A stretch of 64,000 nucleotides of DNA, taken from contig JAWKUA010000003.1 in the NCBI GenBank assembly GCA_041398785.1, forward strand, positions 344,656 through 408,655, given 5' to 3'. The translations under genes were made by a program, and so were the position numbers. Within the stretch, counting starts at the first letter, position 1. Every line of letters begins with the position of its first letter. Below, in pieces: positions 9,365 through 19,484 of the stretch. The notes under the pieces were generated by a model. That model was not told where the DNA came from and did no database searches. It worked only from the letters and a program-made list of their open reading frames with translations. The DNA comes from Planctomycetaceae bacterium (GTDB lineage: Bacteria > Planctomycetota > Planctomycetia > Planctomycetales > Planctomycetaceae).

Positions 9365-12300
9365 CTACACTGTCAGCAGTTCGCCGACGGAGTCAGCCAG
9401 GACATCATCCAGCACCTTCAGGTCGCCAGCGACAGGTCTCATGCTGCCTGACGTCATGCCTGTGGCCGACTGAGTACCCGATGGCGCCGATGCGTACCGG
9501 TTCGGGCTCATCGTCGCAGAAGAGCTATTGGCGGGGATTACCGACGGCGGCAGCACCGGCGGCGTCACGTAACCGGAGCTTGAAGAAAACAATCCCGGAA
9601 ACGACGCGGGGGGCATCGCCAGGAAGTTCTGGAACACGATCACCGCGTCACTGATATTCAGAATCGCATCGCCGTTCATATCGGCAAACATCGAATAGCC
9701 TGCGCCCCCCGGCTGAGCCAGGAAATTCTGAAAGACGAGTACCGCGTCACTGATATTGACCAGTCCACTGCGATTTGCGTCGCCTCGATTTGTCACCAGA
9801 TGAAAATTGAAGTCGTTGGCCGGATCACCCACCGGGGCAGGGCCGCCCGAAGTGAGCGTGTCGACGGAATTGACAAAATCGCCGTCAAGAGGCTCTCCGG
9901 CAAGGCTCAGTACGGTGTCCTGGATTTCCAGTCGCAGCGCGTCAACCGGCAGTGTCGCGGTCAGGTCAATGACCATCTGGTTGCCGACTACGGTGATCAG
10001 ACTGATTGAAGGCGACGAGTTCACTCCATGCAGGATTACGTTGCCGTTTTCGATCACAGTCGCGTCGTCGACGGATTCCGTGAACGTCACAATCAGGCGG
10101 TTGATATTTCCCCACGGCAGCGGCGTGATCTGTGCCGCCGATCCTGTCGGAATGGAAAAGCCCTGACCAAGTCCGGAGCCGACAGTTTCGCCATCCGCTG
10201 CATCGCGAAAGTCGTCGTTCCACGAAGACGAACTGACTTTCACTTCGGTCACCTGCAGCGGAGGTGCCAGCGGTGCATCGACAATCTCGATTTCTGACCA
10301 TGTGACCGCAGCGTGACTTGAGGAAGTGAGCGATCCGGTGCCGTTGCCGTTGTCCGTGAAGACGACACCGGAAACTCCTGCAAGATCGAAGCTCAGGTGG
10401 TCTCCGATTCCGCCGTTCGGAAACACGGGGCTTCCGCCGTTGATCGCAATCGGTATCCCAACCTGCGGTGCCACCGTGATCGTATCGTTCCCGTCTCCGG
10501 CGTTGATCGTAATCGCTGATATCGCCGCCGCGGGAAATCGGCTGACGAACGCCGGGAGATCCGATGCGTCGCCATTCGGACCGGTACCGGCAACGTCGTT
10601 GCCGATGTCCACAGAAACGACGATATCCGATCCGTCCATGGCAACATCAATCACGTCCGCGCTTCCTCCCAATCCGCCGCGGACAATAAGTTCTCCGGCT
10701 GCCTCATCCAGAAAGGCATACGTCGTGCCGAATGTCTGCGGCATGACGATGGAGTAGTCGTAAACATCCTGAAACACGAGCGCCAAAACGTCGTTCACCA
10801 GCGTGCGCTGGCCGAATGCGTAAATCGCATTGCCAGGATCGTCAGTGCCCACAAGATTGCGAGTGCCGCGATACGCGCTATTGAATGTTACCGGCTGATT
10901 GGTGCCGGACCCGGGCTTGCCGGCGCTGTGGACAACCTGACCAAAGTCGTTTCCACCGCCACCGCCGTTGTTGCTGGTCATCAGGTGAGTCACACTGGGA
11001 CCGTCAAAGACCCAATAGTTCCCGACGCCGCCGCCTTCTGACTGGTCCGCGATTCCCGTGTTGGTGACAGTGCCGTTATTGGGACTGTTCATTCGGGCGG
11101 GCGAAAGAAACAGGCCGATGGAATGCGTGATTTCCGCATTCACGAGCGTAAACAGGTCGGACTTTCCGGCAGCCGGGCTGCCGGCATGAGCGAACGCCAT
11201 AAACGCGCCACCGGTGGGATTGCCCTGGAATTCCGACCAGTCCATCGGAGTCGGGTCGAGGAAGAAGCCGCCTCCATCACCCAGTCCGTCGCCCGTCGTG
11301 TCATTCCCCCGGCTGACGGTCACATTTCCGGACGTCGGATAACCGTCTTGGAAGGACGCACCGGCGGATGCTCCGAATCCCGTTCCGGACGCAGCCATCG
11401 ACACAGTAATGTTGATTTGACCGGGACCACCAAAACCGGCGTGATTGAGGTCAGTGATGACGCGTTCCCACGAAGCGAACACGGCGTCCACCACGCCCCG
11501 CGCAAGGGCTGCGTCCGTGCCGAAAGTGGAATCGAATCGGTCTGACGCCAGCCCGCGATTCACCCAGTTCAGGCGACGCAGACCAATATTGACCGCATAG
11601 TCCTCGACCTCACCGTCCGCTGCGGCTCCTGTGATGCCGGTGCCGCTCGCCGTGCTGATTCGAAAACGTCCGAAGCTTTGGCCAATAACCGCACCCGCCG
11701 GGACGTTGACCGTCAGAGAATTCACACCGGCCGACAGCGACTGGTCGGTGAAGATCTGTTCTCCGGAATCGGTCCAGTCGCCATCCGCGTTCCAGTCGAT
11801 CCACGCATTCAGAAGGCCGCCTCCGAGTGATGCCGTGACCTGAATCGTTTCGGACTCACCCGGATCAATGCCGGTGGCGAAGACGACACCATCTTCATCG
11901 GCGCCATCTGTGGCGGCCGTAGAGCTATGCGTTCCGTCAGCTTCCACATCGATCGAGTCTCCAAGGAATAATGCTCCAGCGGTGTGGCGCGCACCGTTTT
12001 CCGCCAATGTGACGGGATACGGTGCCGGGGCGTCGCCGAAGTCCTCGGTCGGCGGATCCGGTACGTCGCTGAGCCGAATGGTGTCGATTCTCCATCCGGT
12101 CGCTGAGACCGAACTGTCGGTCCCCATTCTCCATCGTAACTGAGCATTCTGTCCGTATGCCGCAGTGGGAAGGTCGACGACGGTGGAAAGATAACCGCCG
12201 GAATTCCCGTTCCAGGAATCTCGGCCAGCCAGCGGGTTTCCAAAACCGGAATCGATTACACCCACATACCCGTTGCTGACAAACGTTCCGCCGGCGGAAA

Positions 12301-12865
12301 TGATGTCCGTGAAACTTCCGCCGCTAACTGAGATCTCCAGGACCCCGCCGTCGTAGTTGGCTTCAGTTGCGTAGGAGTTCCGAAAGCTCAGACGTCCATT
12401 GGCCGCGGATACCGCGAACGATGGCGATGTCAGCCGGTTGTCGCTGGTCGATGCGATGTCGGCAACAAACGCATGATTGGGGGCGGAGTCACTGCCCGTC
12501 GCCACCGTCACCCAGTTGTTGGCATTTGTCGTCGTCGACGTCCAGCCGCCTGGAAGTGAGGGTGCCGTGACACCATCAAACAACTCAAAGTCGACGGTTG
12601 CGTACAGTTGCGGCCCGTCAGTAGACGCGAGATACATTCCACCGCTGTCACTCTTTGATGGCGGCTTGGGAACCGGCAGCGGAACGTCGGCCAGCGTGCC
12701 GACGCTCGACAGCAGTGACCTATCTTCAAACCGTTCAATTTGCCGAATTCCGACGGCTTCCCGTCGGGACCGAAAGCGTCGGAGGCCAACCCGGCTCCGC
12801 GAACCACGGCAGAACTTCGACATCCGAGCGGATGACGTCAGCAATGTCAGCAATGTCATGGACAA
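9365..12865 (-). CDS. Giant secreted modular protein with GEVED and dockerin-like modules
   Basis: This 1166-residue protein starts with a basic leader and the motif RQIERFEDRSLLSS (residues ~41-54), a planctomycete form of the 'LEPRxLLSA'-type surface/secretion leader. Residues ~75-260 look like a beta-rich adhesion module (WTSTTTNANNWV...GWRIDTIRLSD). Residues ~265-430 match a GEVED domain (NAWIDWNADGDWTDSGEQIF, then FGRFRIST and GEVEDYAVNIG). The central part has a degenerate metallopeptidase look (AEITHSIGLF), without an intact HExxH. Near the C-terminus two calcium-loop repeats, RGDANRSGLVNISDAVLVFQ and ADMNGDAILNISDAVIVFQ, form a dockerin type I-like module. The start could also be Met15 (12823). 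It probably acts on the cell surface; the ligand is unknown. Confidence 0.85.
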   Translation of the reverse strand: MSMTLLTLLTSSARMSKFCRGSRSRVGLRRFRSRREAVGIRQIERFEDRSLLSSVGTLADVPLPVPKPPSKSDSGGMYLASTDGPQLYATVDFELFDGVTAPSLPGGWTSTTTNANNWVTVATGSDSAPNHAFVADIASTSDNRLTSPSFAVSAANGRLSFRNSYATEANYDGGVLEISVSGGSFTDIISAGGTFVSNGYVGVIDSGFGNPLAGRDSWNGNSGGYLSTVVDLPTAAYGQNAQLRWRMGTDSSVSATGWRIDTIRLSDVPDPPTEDFGDAPAPYPVTLAENGARHTAGALFLGDSIDVEADGTHSSTAATDGADEDGVVFATGIDPGESETIQVTASLGGGLLNAWIDWNADGDWTDSGEQIFTDQSLSAGVNSLTVNVPAGAVIGQSFGRFRISTASGTGITGAAADGEVEDYAVNIGLRRLNWVNRGLASDRFDSTFGTDAALARGVVDAVFASWERVITDLNHAGFGGPGQINITVSMAASGTGFGASAGASFQDGYPTSGNVTVSRGNDTTGDGLGDGGGFFLDPTPMDWSEFQGNPTGGAFMAFAHAGSPAAGKSDLFTLVNAEITHSIGLFLSPARMNSPNNGTVTNTGIADQSEGGGVGNYWVFDGPSVTHLMTSNNGGGGGNDFGQVVHSAGKPGSGTNQPVTFNSAYRGTRNLVGTDDPGNAIYAFGQRTLVNDVLALVFQDVYDYSIVMPQTFGTTYAFLDEAAGELIVRGGLGGSADVIDVAMDGSDIVVSVDIGNDVAGTGPNGDASDLPAFVSRFPAAAISAITINAGDGNDTITVAPQVGIPIAINGGSPVFPNGGIGDHLSFDLAGVSGVVFTDNGNGTGSLTSSSHAAVTWSEIEIVDAPLAPPLQVTEVKVSSSSWNDDFRDAADGETVGSGLGQGFSIPTGSAAQITPLPWGNINRLIVTFTESVDDATVIENGNVILHGVNSSPSISLITVVGNQMVIDLTATLPVDALRLEIQDTVLSLAGEPLDGDFVNSVDTLTSGGPAPVGDPANDFNFHLVTNRGDANRSGLVNISDAVLVFQNFLAQPGGAGYSMFADMNGDAILNISDAVIVFQNFLAMPPASFPGLFSSSSGYVTPPVLPPSVIPANSSSATMSPNRYASAPSGTQSATGMTSGSMRPVAGDLKVLDDVLADSVGELLTV

Positions 12866-13019
12866 CCCTTCTCAAGAACGAACGAAAGCAAGGACGAATT
12901 ACGTTGAGGCGTATTCTCAGGGTGTCAGACAATTTGTTGCAGCACGCCGAATGTCGTTAAGCAATCAGGCGGATTTGTGTTTTTGTGTGGACAGTCCGTA
13001 CGATGTCAAAAGCATCTGC

Positions 13020-13814
13020 CTACTTGACGTATGCAGCCGCATCCAGGACGGACTCCGGTTCCTCCTTGGCCCGTTTCAGAAATTCGTCGACGCATGGAGG
13101 GCAGCAGAAGAGGTATTCCTGTCCGCCAATAATCCAGCCACAGTCGGGATTGGCGACGGTGTTGGTGATGGGGCAGATTCTTGCTCCTGGTTCCGGGTGC
13201 ATGTCATGCGATGAGACGAAGTCTGCGAATTTCTCCGAAGCGGTGACGGAACCATTCGCGGCGATATCAGCATCAGTGTATCGGCCTCCGGGTGTCAGAT
13301 AGAGTTGCCTTTCGGCGTCGCTGGTGACCTTCGCAGGCATTACAGGTTCGGCTGTCGCGAACGAAAACCGATACCGTTCGCCGTTGATCCGGATCATCGG
13401 CACGTTGACCAGCAACTGCCCGGCCTTCATGCCCGACGGAAGCGTCCCCACAAAAAGCGATGTCCGATCCGGACCGTCTCCTTCCTGTGGCTCCGGAATC
13501 AGCGTGATCGGATAGCTCTGAGCGTCGCCAAACGGTCGCAGAAACGCCTGCAGTTCCTGTTGTTCGATATCAATGACTTTCGCCTGGTCCTGGTCCAGCA
13601 TGTAAAGTCGCAGTTTCCCTTCGGAAAACAGAGCTTCGGCGTGATAGTGGTCCTGACCGACCGACACGATGATCCCGCCGTGCGTGCCGGGTTCATGCAC
13701 ATGCTGCTCATCATCCTTTGAACAGCCAATGGCGGCAAAGATGACTTGTAGTGCAAACAGCAGGACCAGTGTCCCCCGCACAGCGGCGGGCAGGCAGCAG
13801 AAGCGATCGGGCAT
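13020..13814 (-). CDS. Lipoprotein with C-terminal YHS/TRASH-like cysteine module
   Basis: The start is at 13814 (MPDRFCCLPAAVRG), 264 residues; the longer frame upstream overlaps the DUF1559 gene. Residues ~8-27 are hydrophobic and end in the lipobox AAIGC, so the protein should be lipid-anchored outside the cytoplasm. A His-rich stretch (HVHEPGTHGG) follows. The C-terminus holds CPITNTVANPDCGWIIGGQEYLFCCPPCVDEF, a cysteine pattern like the YHS or TRASH heavy-metal-binding domains. A GGGAGAG motif inside the 3' end of the preceding gene may be its ribosome site. It lies 4 bp after the DUF1559 gene, so the two are likely co-translated. Metal binding is inferred. Confidence 0.75.
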   Translation of the reverse strand: MPDRFCCLPAAVRGTLVLLFALQVIFAAIGCSKDDEQHVHEPGTHGGIIVSVGQDHYHAEALFSEGKLRLYMLDQDQAKVIDIEQQELQAFLRPFGDAQSYPITLIPEPQEGDGPDRTSLFVGTLPSGMKAGQLLVNVPMIRINGERYRFSFATAEPVMPAKVTSDAERQLYLTPGGRYTDADIAANGSVTASEKFADFVSSHDMHPEPGARICPITNTVANPDCGWIIGGQEYLFCCPPCVDEFLKRAKEEPESVLDAAAYVK

Positions 13815-13818
13815 GGTG

Positions 13819-14886
13819 TCAGAACTCTCCCACGACAAGCTGGTCTCTGGCATTGGCCAGTCGCTGGAAGAGTCCAATCGGCGCTTTGCTTTTTCCAATC
13901 TGGTCTGAATTGCGCGACTCGATACTGTCACTGACGAAACGAACAGATCCGTCGCAAAGCAGGAAGTTCGCCCCGCCGGCGTGGGAACTGCTGAAACCTG
14001 CGGCACCCTGGCCGTCACAGGTGTAGGGGTATGCAGAAGCCGGCTGATTCAGGTCAAAGTACGCCGTACCGGCCACCATGGGGACGCCGAAGGAACTGCA
14101 CTGATCCCATTCCTCAACGCCGCACCAGACCGATGCGTGGTTGGCATAGGTTCGCTCGCCGACGGCGAATGTCTGGCTCGTCCCGTCAGTGATGTCAACA
14201 AACCGAACCGCCGTGTTGCAGCCCATGACTCCGTTGCCCCGCAGTTCATCGGCGCTCCAGATTCCGTAATTCGGACGCCATGACGATCCAAAGTTCGCCA
14301 CATAGTTCGATGTCGCACCGCGAAAGCCCAGGTGATTCAGGTGGAAGGCGACCGCGCCGCCAATTGAAGTCGGGCCGGTGAAGTCATGATTCCGGTCAGC
14401 GATCACCTCAGACGGATCGGAGGGACACAGGTACGTGGGAATGACGGTCTGCAGCAGATGCCGTCGGTGGTTGTCGAAAACAACATGAAACAGTTCACGA
14501 TGATCAGGATCCAGTTCTGCATACAGCGGGGCCTGTTCGAGATACGGAAGAAGAAAAGTTCCCCACCCCCAGCGCTTGCCGTCCAGATGCAACTGAAATC
14601 CTCCCGGATACGCGGGCGGAAGCACTCGAACGCTGTCGTGATACATGTGCAGCGCCAGTCCGATTTGCCGCAGTTGATTCTGGCACTGAGTACGCCGGGC
14701 GGCTTCGCGCGCCTGCTGGACGGCAGGCAGCAAAAGTCCGATCAGCACCGAGATGATCGCGATCGTGGTCAAGAGTTCGACGATCGTGAAGCCGCGACGA
14801 AACGGTTTGCGGTTCACAGGTTGACGCGCGACATACCGCCGCGTCTTCGAATCGTGAATGACCTCGGAATACCGCATGCAGCACAT
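13819..14886 (-). CDS. DUF1559 domain prepilin-type protein
   Basis: This 355-residue protein has the type IV pilin-like leader RRGFTIVELLTTIAIISVLIGLLLPAVQQAREAARR. Gly-Phe marks the prepilin peptidase site and the long hydrophobic helix follows. NQLRQIGLALHMYHDSVRVLPP is the classic opening of DUF1559, and HAGGANFLLCDGSVRFVSDSI is its classic C-terminal motif. These proteins are hugely expanded in planctomycetes and are thought to be pseudopilin-like surface or secretion components. Met4 (14877) is an alternative start. It is the first gene of a pair with the lipoprotein downstream. Confidence 0.92.
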   Translation of the reverse strand: MCCMRYSEVIHDSKTRRYVARQPVNRKPFRRGFTIVELLTTIAIISVLIGLLLPAVQQAREAARRTQCQNQLRQIGLALHMYHDSVRVLPPAYPGGFQLHLDGKRWGWGTFLLPYLEQAPLYAELDPDHRELFHVVFDNHRRHLLQTVIPTYLCPSDPSEVIADRNHDFTGPTSIGGAVAFHLNHLGFRGATSNYVANFGSSWRPNYGIWSADELRGNGVMGCNTAVRFVDITDGTSQTFAVGERTYANHASVWCGVEEWDQCSSFGVPMVAGTAYFDLNQPASAYPYTCDGQGAAGFSSSHAGGANFLLCDGSVRFVSDSIESRNSDQIGKSKAPIGLFQRLANARDQLVVGEF

Positions 14887-15259
14887 GCTCAGAAGGAGAA
14901 TCAGCCTTTGCGATCCGGCACTTCGGACCAGGAAAACCCGAGACGTGCGTCAACCCAATGTTGGGCCCTGTGGCTGATCGGCTGCCGGGGGTCATACCTC
15001 TATCCGACGCTGAATGTGCATGCAAGGACTGACCGGAAAATTCGCGATGATCGGTATGAAGTGTTTTGGCGGACGAGAACCTTCGCATTACTGCACGACG
15101 GATTCCGGCGAAGGTGCGGAGGATTGATCGTCGCTGGCAGGATTCTCACAACGGCCTCTGAAAAACCGCCTCGTTGGATTGCAAGTCGCGGCCAGGATGA
15201 CAACGCTTTGCCAGGCGATGAATTCCCGCAATCAGTTTCCAACTACGCGGACTGCAGCG
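14887..15259. other. Intergenic region, no gene recognised
   Basis: This divergent spacer lies between the DUF1559 gene (minus) and the hydrolase (plus). Short open frames here lack family-like sequence and ribosome sites. It probably holds both promoters, but I cannot point to a convincing -35/-10 pair. Confidence 0.4.
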
Positions 15260-16129
15260 ATGAGCTTCACCATTGCGATGACGAAAATCGGAGACGTGGC
15301 TCTGTCGACGGCGTCCACACCCGCAACAGCTTCAAGTGAACCGACGCTGTTGATGCTGCACGGTGTCACGCGGCGATGGCAGACGTTTCTTCCCGTCACG
15401 GCCGCATTGGCGCAGCGATGTCGACTGATGCTGGTGGATTTGCGAGGCCACGGCGAATCGGATCGGGCGACCGGAGGCTACCGCGTCGTCAACTACGTCG
15501 ATGACATTTGTGAACTGATCCACGCCTGTATTCCGGGCCCGCTGATGATTTACGGGCATTCACTGGGAGCGATGACGGCAGCCGGTGTCGCGGCCCGGCT
15601 GGGTGAGCATGTCTCCGCCCTGGTCATGGAAGATCCGCCGCTGCAGACGATGGGCACCCGCATCGGTGAAACGTCGCTGCTGAGTTATTTCACGCAGGTC
15701 GGCAAGTTCGCCGGCAGCCGACTTCCCGTCGATGTGATGGCCAGGGAACTCGCCGACACTACCTATCAGGATCCCGCAACGGGAACGTCGTTACGCATCG
15801 GAGACACCCGCGATGCGGCTCAACTGCGATTTGCCGCCAGCAGCCTGAAGCGGCTGGATCCCGCGGTGCTGGAACCGATTCTGACATCAACCTGGCTCGA
15901 AGGTTTTTCCGTCGATGACGTTTTTCAGGCTCTGAAATGCCCGGCTCTGATTCTTCACGCCGATGAAGCAGCCGGTGGAATGCTGACGAGGGCCGACGCA
16001 GAATATGTCCTGGCATTGAATGACCGGGTTCTGCGTGTGGCGTTTCCCGGTGCTCCCCATGGAATTCACTGGACGGCGACTCAGCCGCTGCTGAATGTTG
16101 TGCTGCCGTTTCTGGAGTCCGTGCGGTAG
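15260..16129 (+). CDS. Alpha/beta hydrolase
   Basis: Started at ATG 15260 (MSFTIAMTKIGDVAL), giving 289 residues; the earlier start at 15179 adds non-family sequence. The fold is clear: LLMLHGVTRRW (oxyanion HG motif), LMLVDLRGHGESDRA, and the nucleophile elbow GHSLGA, giving the catalytic Ser. LILHADEAAGGML probably supplies the acid and FPGAPHGIHW the catalytic His. No signal peptide is seen, so it should be cytoplasmic. The substrate is not predictable; such enzymes range from esterases to C-C hydrolases. No operon partner is evident. Confidence 0.85.
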   Translation: MSFTIAMTKIGDVALSTASTPATASSEPTLLMLHGVTRRWQTFLPVTAALAQRCRLMLVDLRGHGESDRATGGYRVVNYVDDICELIHACIPGPLMIYGHSLGAMTAAGVAARLGEHVSALVMEDPPLQTMGTRIGETSLLSYFTQVGKFAGSRLPVDVMARELADTTYQDPATGTSLRIGDTRDAAQLRFAASSLKRLDPAVLEPILTSTWLEGFSVDDVFQALKCPALILHADEAAGGMLTRADAEYVLALNDRVLRVAFPGAPHGIHWTATQPLLNVVLPFLESVR

Positions 16130-16543
16130 GCCGGTCAATCGATGAAGTCGGTGCGATTGCTGCAGCGGGGACATCACAAACCGCCTGCATTGACGGGCTG
16201 ATCGGTCATTCTGCCGGGGAGGTCAATCTGAAATGCCCGGCCGTTCGATAAGCAGAAGAAGTCAGCATCCCGGACGCGGATTGATCCGGGCTTGACCATG
16301 CTGCGTCGGGAACGGACCTCCGGATGACGCGTCGGTATCGGTTGTTTCCACTTTGCTGAAACGTCTGCGGATGGATCGCGGGCAGGGTCAGGAACTTCTT
16401 GACTCAACTAGTCGCTCCGATAACCTTATTTCACGTCGTTTTGCCATCAAGCTGCAGAAACTCCGCCATGACGGTAGTTTCCCTGCGTTTCGCATAATCC
16501 GCTTTGTGCTGCCTTTCGGAAACATCTCCCGGGATTCAGGTCT
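16130..16543. other. Intergenic region with a possible promoter
   Basis: No gene is recognised. TTGACT at 16398-16403 and TAACCT at 16420-16425, spaced by 16 bp, form a weak sigma-70-like pair about 120 bp before the coiled-coil protein gene. The match to consensus is partial, so this is only a candidate. Confidence 0.3.
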
Positions 16544-18088
16544 ATGGCTCAGCAGAAAAATGGCCCCGTTATCGCCCTTGCATTTTCGATGGTCCTAGCG
16601 GTCGGATTTGCCGTCGCGTGGTACATGACCATGTCCGACAACCAGGCAATGTCCGGGCAGCTTGCAAAGGCTCAGGCGGACCTGAGTGCTCGCGACACAA
16701 CCGTGCGTGAACGCAACGAACAGGTGGGCTCGTTACTGGCAATCGCCGGGACACCTGGTGCGGCGGATCAGACCGACGTGGCTGCGGTCGTGACAAAGCT
16801 TCAGGAAACCGTGACAGAAGCCGCCGGTGACGGAACCAACGCTGCTCTGAACCTGGAATCCGGGCTGCTGAAGGCTGCGACAGATCGCGACCTGCAGGCC
16901 ATGACCGCCACGGAACGGCTGCGAAACTTCAATGAAAAGGAAGCGGAACTGAATCGGACGATTGCTTCCAAAGATGCTGAGATCAAGGAGCACCAGGACG
17001 CCCGTCGGCGAACTGAAGAAGATCTCCGCAAAAAGGAAGTGCAGCACAGCGAAGAACTGTCCCAGTTGCAGACACAGATCGACGATCTGATTAAGGAAAA
17101 GAACGAACTCGAAAGCAACTACGCAGCGCTGCAGACTCGATACAACCGGGACACGGCCGATCTGGAGGCCGATATCACGCAAAAGCGCACGGCGCTGGTC
17201 TTCCTGCGCAAGAAGCTGTTTGAACAGGAAGACCTGAGCTTCAGCCGCGCTGACGGCATCGTGTCGTCCATCGATCGTTCGCGGAAGATCTGCTACATCA
17301 ACCTGGGTGAGAGCGATGAACTGCGAATCGGCACGACGTTTTCCGTCTATCAGAAAAACAACAACGGTGTGGGCCGAAACAACACCGAGGACGTGAAAGG
17401 CAAGATTGAAGTCGTTTCAATTCTCGGCAATCACCTGGCTGAGGCGCGTATCGTTGAAGAAGACCTTATCCGGCCCGTTGCCAACGATGACCCGATCTAT
17501 TCGCCGATCTTCACCAGCGGAGAGAAACTGCAAATCGCGGTGGCCGGCATGATCAACCTGGATGGCAAAGACGGCAGCGACAGTGACCGTGCCGCATTTA
17601 AGAGAATCGTGACGGGAGCCGGCGCGGATATTGCTGTGATGGTCGACAAGGAAGGCCGATTCACTGACGGTTCCGGGAAGCCGATCGCCTCCCAGGAAGC
17701 CCAGGACAGAATCACGGAACGAATCCGGTACCTGGTGATCGCGGATACCGGAGAAACCAACGACACCAACGACGCTGACCTGCAGGCGGCGTACCGTGAC
17801 ATCAAGAACAGCACAGCGGAACTCCGCAATCAGGCTGACAACCACGGCGTTTACGTAATCAGCCTTGGAGCATTCCTGGAACACATCGGCTACAGCCGCA
17901 AGCAGATCAGCTGGACTCCCGGACAGGAATTTCCTGGCAAACTATCCAATGGAGCCCGCAGCGGTTCGGTCGGAGCGACATTCGGCAGCAGAAACAGTTC
18001 CGCTGCGATCTCCGGACTCTACTCGAACCGTCGTCGCGGCGCTACCAGCTCCACCGGCAACAACAGCGCCGTCTTCGGCGGAAAGTAG
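16544..18088 (+). CDS. Membrane-anchored coiled-coil protein of unknown function
   Basis: This 514-residue protein starts with a short cytoplasmic tip and a single membrane helix at residues ~9-28. Residues ~35-230 are a long, heptad-rich coiled coil (EKEAELNRTIASKDAEIKEH, ARRRTEEDLRKKEVQHSEEL). Residues ~235-320 form a beta-rich module (IDRSRKICYINLGESDELRIGTTFSVYQ) resembling a small barrel. Then comes an alpha/beta segment with GMINLDGKDGSDSDRAAFKRIV and a low-complexity Ser/Arg/Asn tail. I believe it is a conserved planctomycete protein. The architecture suggests a periplasm-facing structural or scaffold role, but no function is known. Confidence 0.8.
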   Translation: MAQQKNGPVIALAFSMVLAVGFAVAWYMTMSDNQAMSGQLAKAQADLSARDTTVRERNEQVGSLLAIAGTPGAADQTDVAAVVTKLQETVTEAAGDGTNAALNLESGLLKAATDRDLQAMTATERLRNFNEKEAELNRTIASKDAEIKEHQDARRRTEEDLRKKEVQHSEELSQLQTQIDDLIKEKNELESNYAALQTRYNRDTADLEADITQKRTALVFLRKKLFEQEDLSFSRADGIVSSIDRSRKICYINLGESDELRIGTTFSVYQKNNNGVGRNNTEDVKGKIEVVSILGNHLAEARIVEEDLIRPVANDDPIYSPIFTSGEKLQIAVAGMINLDGKDGSDSDRAAFKRIVTGAGADIAVMVDKEGRFTDGSGKPIASQEAQDRITERIRYLVIADTGETNDTNDADLQAAYRDIKNSTAELRNQADNHGVYVISLGAFLEHIGYSRKQISWTPGQEFPGKLSNGARSGSVGATFGSRNSSAAISGLYSNRRRGATSSTGNNSAVFGGK

Positions 18089-18130
18089 GGGTCCGCCGAC
18101 CGAACCTGCTCACTTCCGGGCCGATTCCAT

Positions 18131-18170
18131 TCGAGCCGGCGAAGCTCTTCACGGAGCCTCGTCGGCTCGA
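18131..18170. terminator. Terminator-like hairpin between convergent genes
   Basis: TCGAGCCGGCGA pairs with TCGTCGGCTCGA (12 bp, one G-U). An inner GCTC/GAGC stem extends it across one mismatch and closes a 6-nt loop. It lies between the end of the coiled-coil gene and the end of kbl, where a bidirectional terminator is expected. No T run follows. Confidence 0.5.
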
Positions 18171-18265
18171 TCGCGTTTCGGCATCGTTCATGAAGCGGCC
18201 GACCTGTAATCGCGCAGAGTCGCGGCGACGACGCGCCACGCGGCAGGATTCGCGAACGGAAGTCG

Positions 18266-19453
18266 TCAGATCAAACCCACCTCGCGCCCCGCGTCCCGAA
18301 ACGCGGCAACCGCCCGTTCCAGATGGTCTGTCGTGTGAGCCGCAGACATTTGCGTTCGGATTCGCGCTTCGCCCTTCGGAACGACCGGGAAGGAAAAGCC
18401 CACGGCGTAGATTCCGCGTTTCAGCAGGGAATCGGACAACTTCGTCGCCAGTGCGGCATCGCCGATCATGACCGGAATGATCGGATGCACGCCATCCGGG
18501 ATCCGAAAACCTTCGGAAGACATCGCCTTCCGAAAGAACGCCGTATTGTCTCGCAGTCGTGTCCGCAGGCTGTCGGATTCGCTGAGCAACTGCAATGTCT
18601 TCAATGATGCCGCCGCGATGGGCGGTGCCAGCGTGTTTGAAAACAGGTAGGGTCGCGATCTTTGCCGAAGCAGATCCACGATGGGCTGTCTGGCGCTGGT
18701 GAAGCCACCGCTGGCTCCGCCAAGCGCCTTTCCCAGCGTGCCCGTGATGATGTCGACTCGGTCCATAACACCGCAGTGTTCGGGAGTGCCCCGGCCATGG
18801 TCGCCGATAAATCCAACGGCGTGAGAATCATCCACCATCACCATCGCGTCGTACCTGTCAGCGAGTTCGCAGATGTCGGCCAGGTTCGCCAGAAAGCCAT
18901 CCATCGAAAACACGCCGTCGGTGGCAATCAGACGAAACCGAGCCGACCGGGATTGCTTCAACTGCTCCTCAAGGTCCGCCATATCATTGTTGCGATACCG
19001 AAACCGCTGAGCCTTACACAGGCGAATTCCGTCAATGATGCTGGCGTGGTTCAACTGATCGGAAATCACCGCATCTTCGGCGGAAAGGATGGTTTCAAAC
19101 AGGCCGCCGTTCGCGTCGAAGCAGGAGCTGTACAGAATCGTGTCGTCCATCTGCAGAAATTCGCTCAGGCCGCGTTCCAGTTGCCGGTGAACTGTCTGAG
19201 TGCCGCAGATGAATCTCACCGATGCCATCCCGTAGCCCCAGCGGTCAAGCCCTTCGTGAGCTGCCCGGACGATCTCCGGATGGTCCGCCAGCCCCAGATA
19301 GTTGTTCGCGCAGAGGTTCAGCACCTGGCTGTGGTCAGCCAGCCTGATGTCAGCACTCTGTGGCGAATCAATCAGGCGTTCGGCCTTCAGCAGACCCTGC
19401 AGCCGGATCTCTTCAAGCTGTGACGAAAGATGGTCCAGGAATAAGTCCGTCAT
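18266..19453 (-). CDS. kbl: Glycine C-acetyltransferase (2-amino-3-ketobutyrate CoA ligase)
   Basis: This 395-residue PLP enzyme of the alpha-oxoamine synthase family cleaves 2-amino-3-ketobutyrate with CoA into glycine and acetyl-CoA. LCANNYLGLADHPEI and GYGMASVRFICGTQTVHRQLE open the family core. MVDDSHAVGFIG supplies the PLP-binding Asp and His, and the lysine sits in GTLGKALGGASGG. The C-terminal VVPKGEARIRTQMSAAHT is typical. It stands 31 bp downstream of tdh on the same strand, the usual tdh-kbl threonine degradation pair. Confidence 0.96.
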   Translation of the reverse strand: MTDLFLDHLSSQLEEIRLQGLLKAERLIDSPQSADIRLADHSQVLNLCANNYLGLADHPEIVRAAHEGLDRWGYGMASVRFICGTQTVHRQLERGLSEFLQMDDTILYSSCFDANGGLFETILSAEDAVISDQLNHASIIDGIRLCKAQRFRYRNNDMADLEEQLKQSRSARFRLIATDGVFSMDGFLANLADICELADRYDAMVMVDDSHAVGFIGDHGRGTPEHCGVMDRVDIITGTLGKALGGASGGFTSARQPIVDLLRQRSRPYLFSNTLAPPIAAASLKTLQLLSESDSLRTRLRDNTAFFRKAMSSEGFRIPDGVHPIIPVMIGDAALATKLSDSLLKRGIYAVGFSFPVVPKGEARIRTQMSAAHTTDHLERAVAAFRDAGREVGLI

Positions 19454-19484
19454 TGAAATGGCTCGCAGCAGGAACTTCCGGCGA

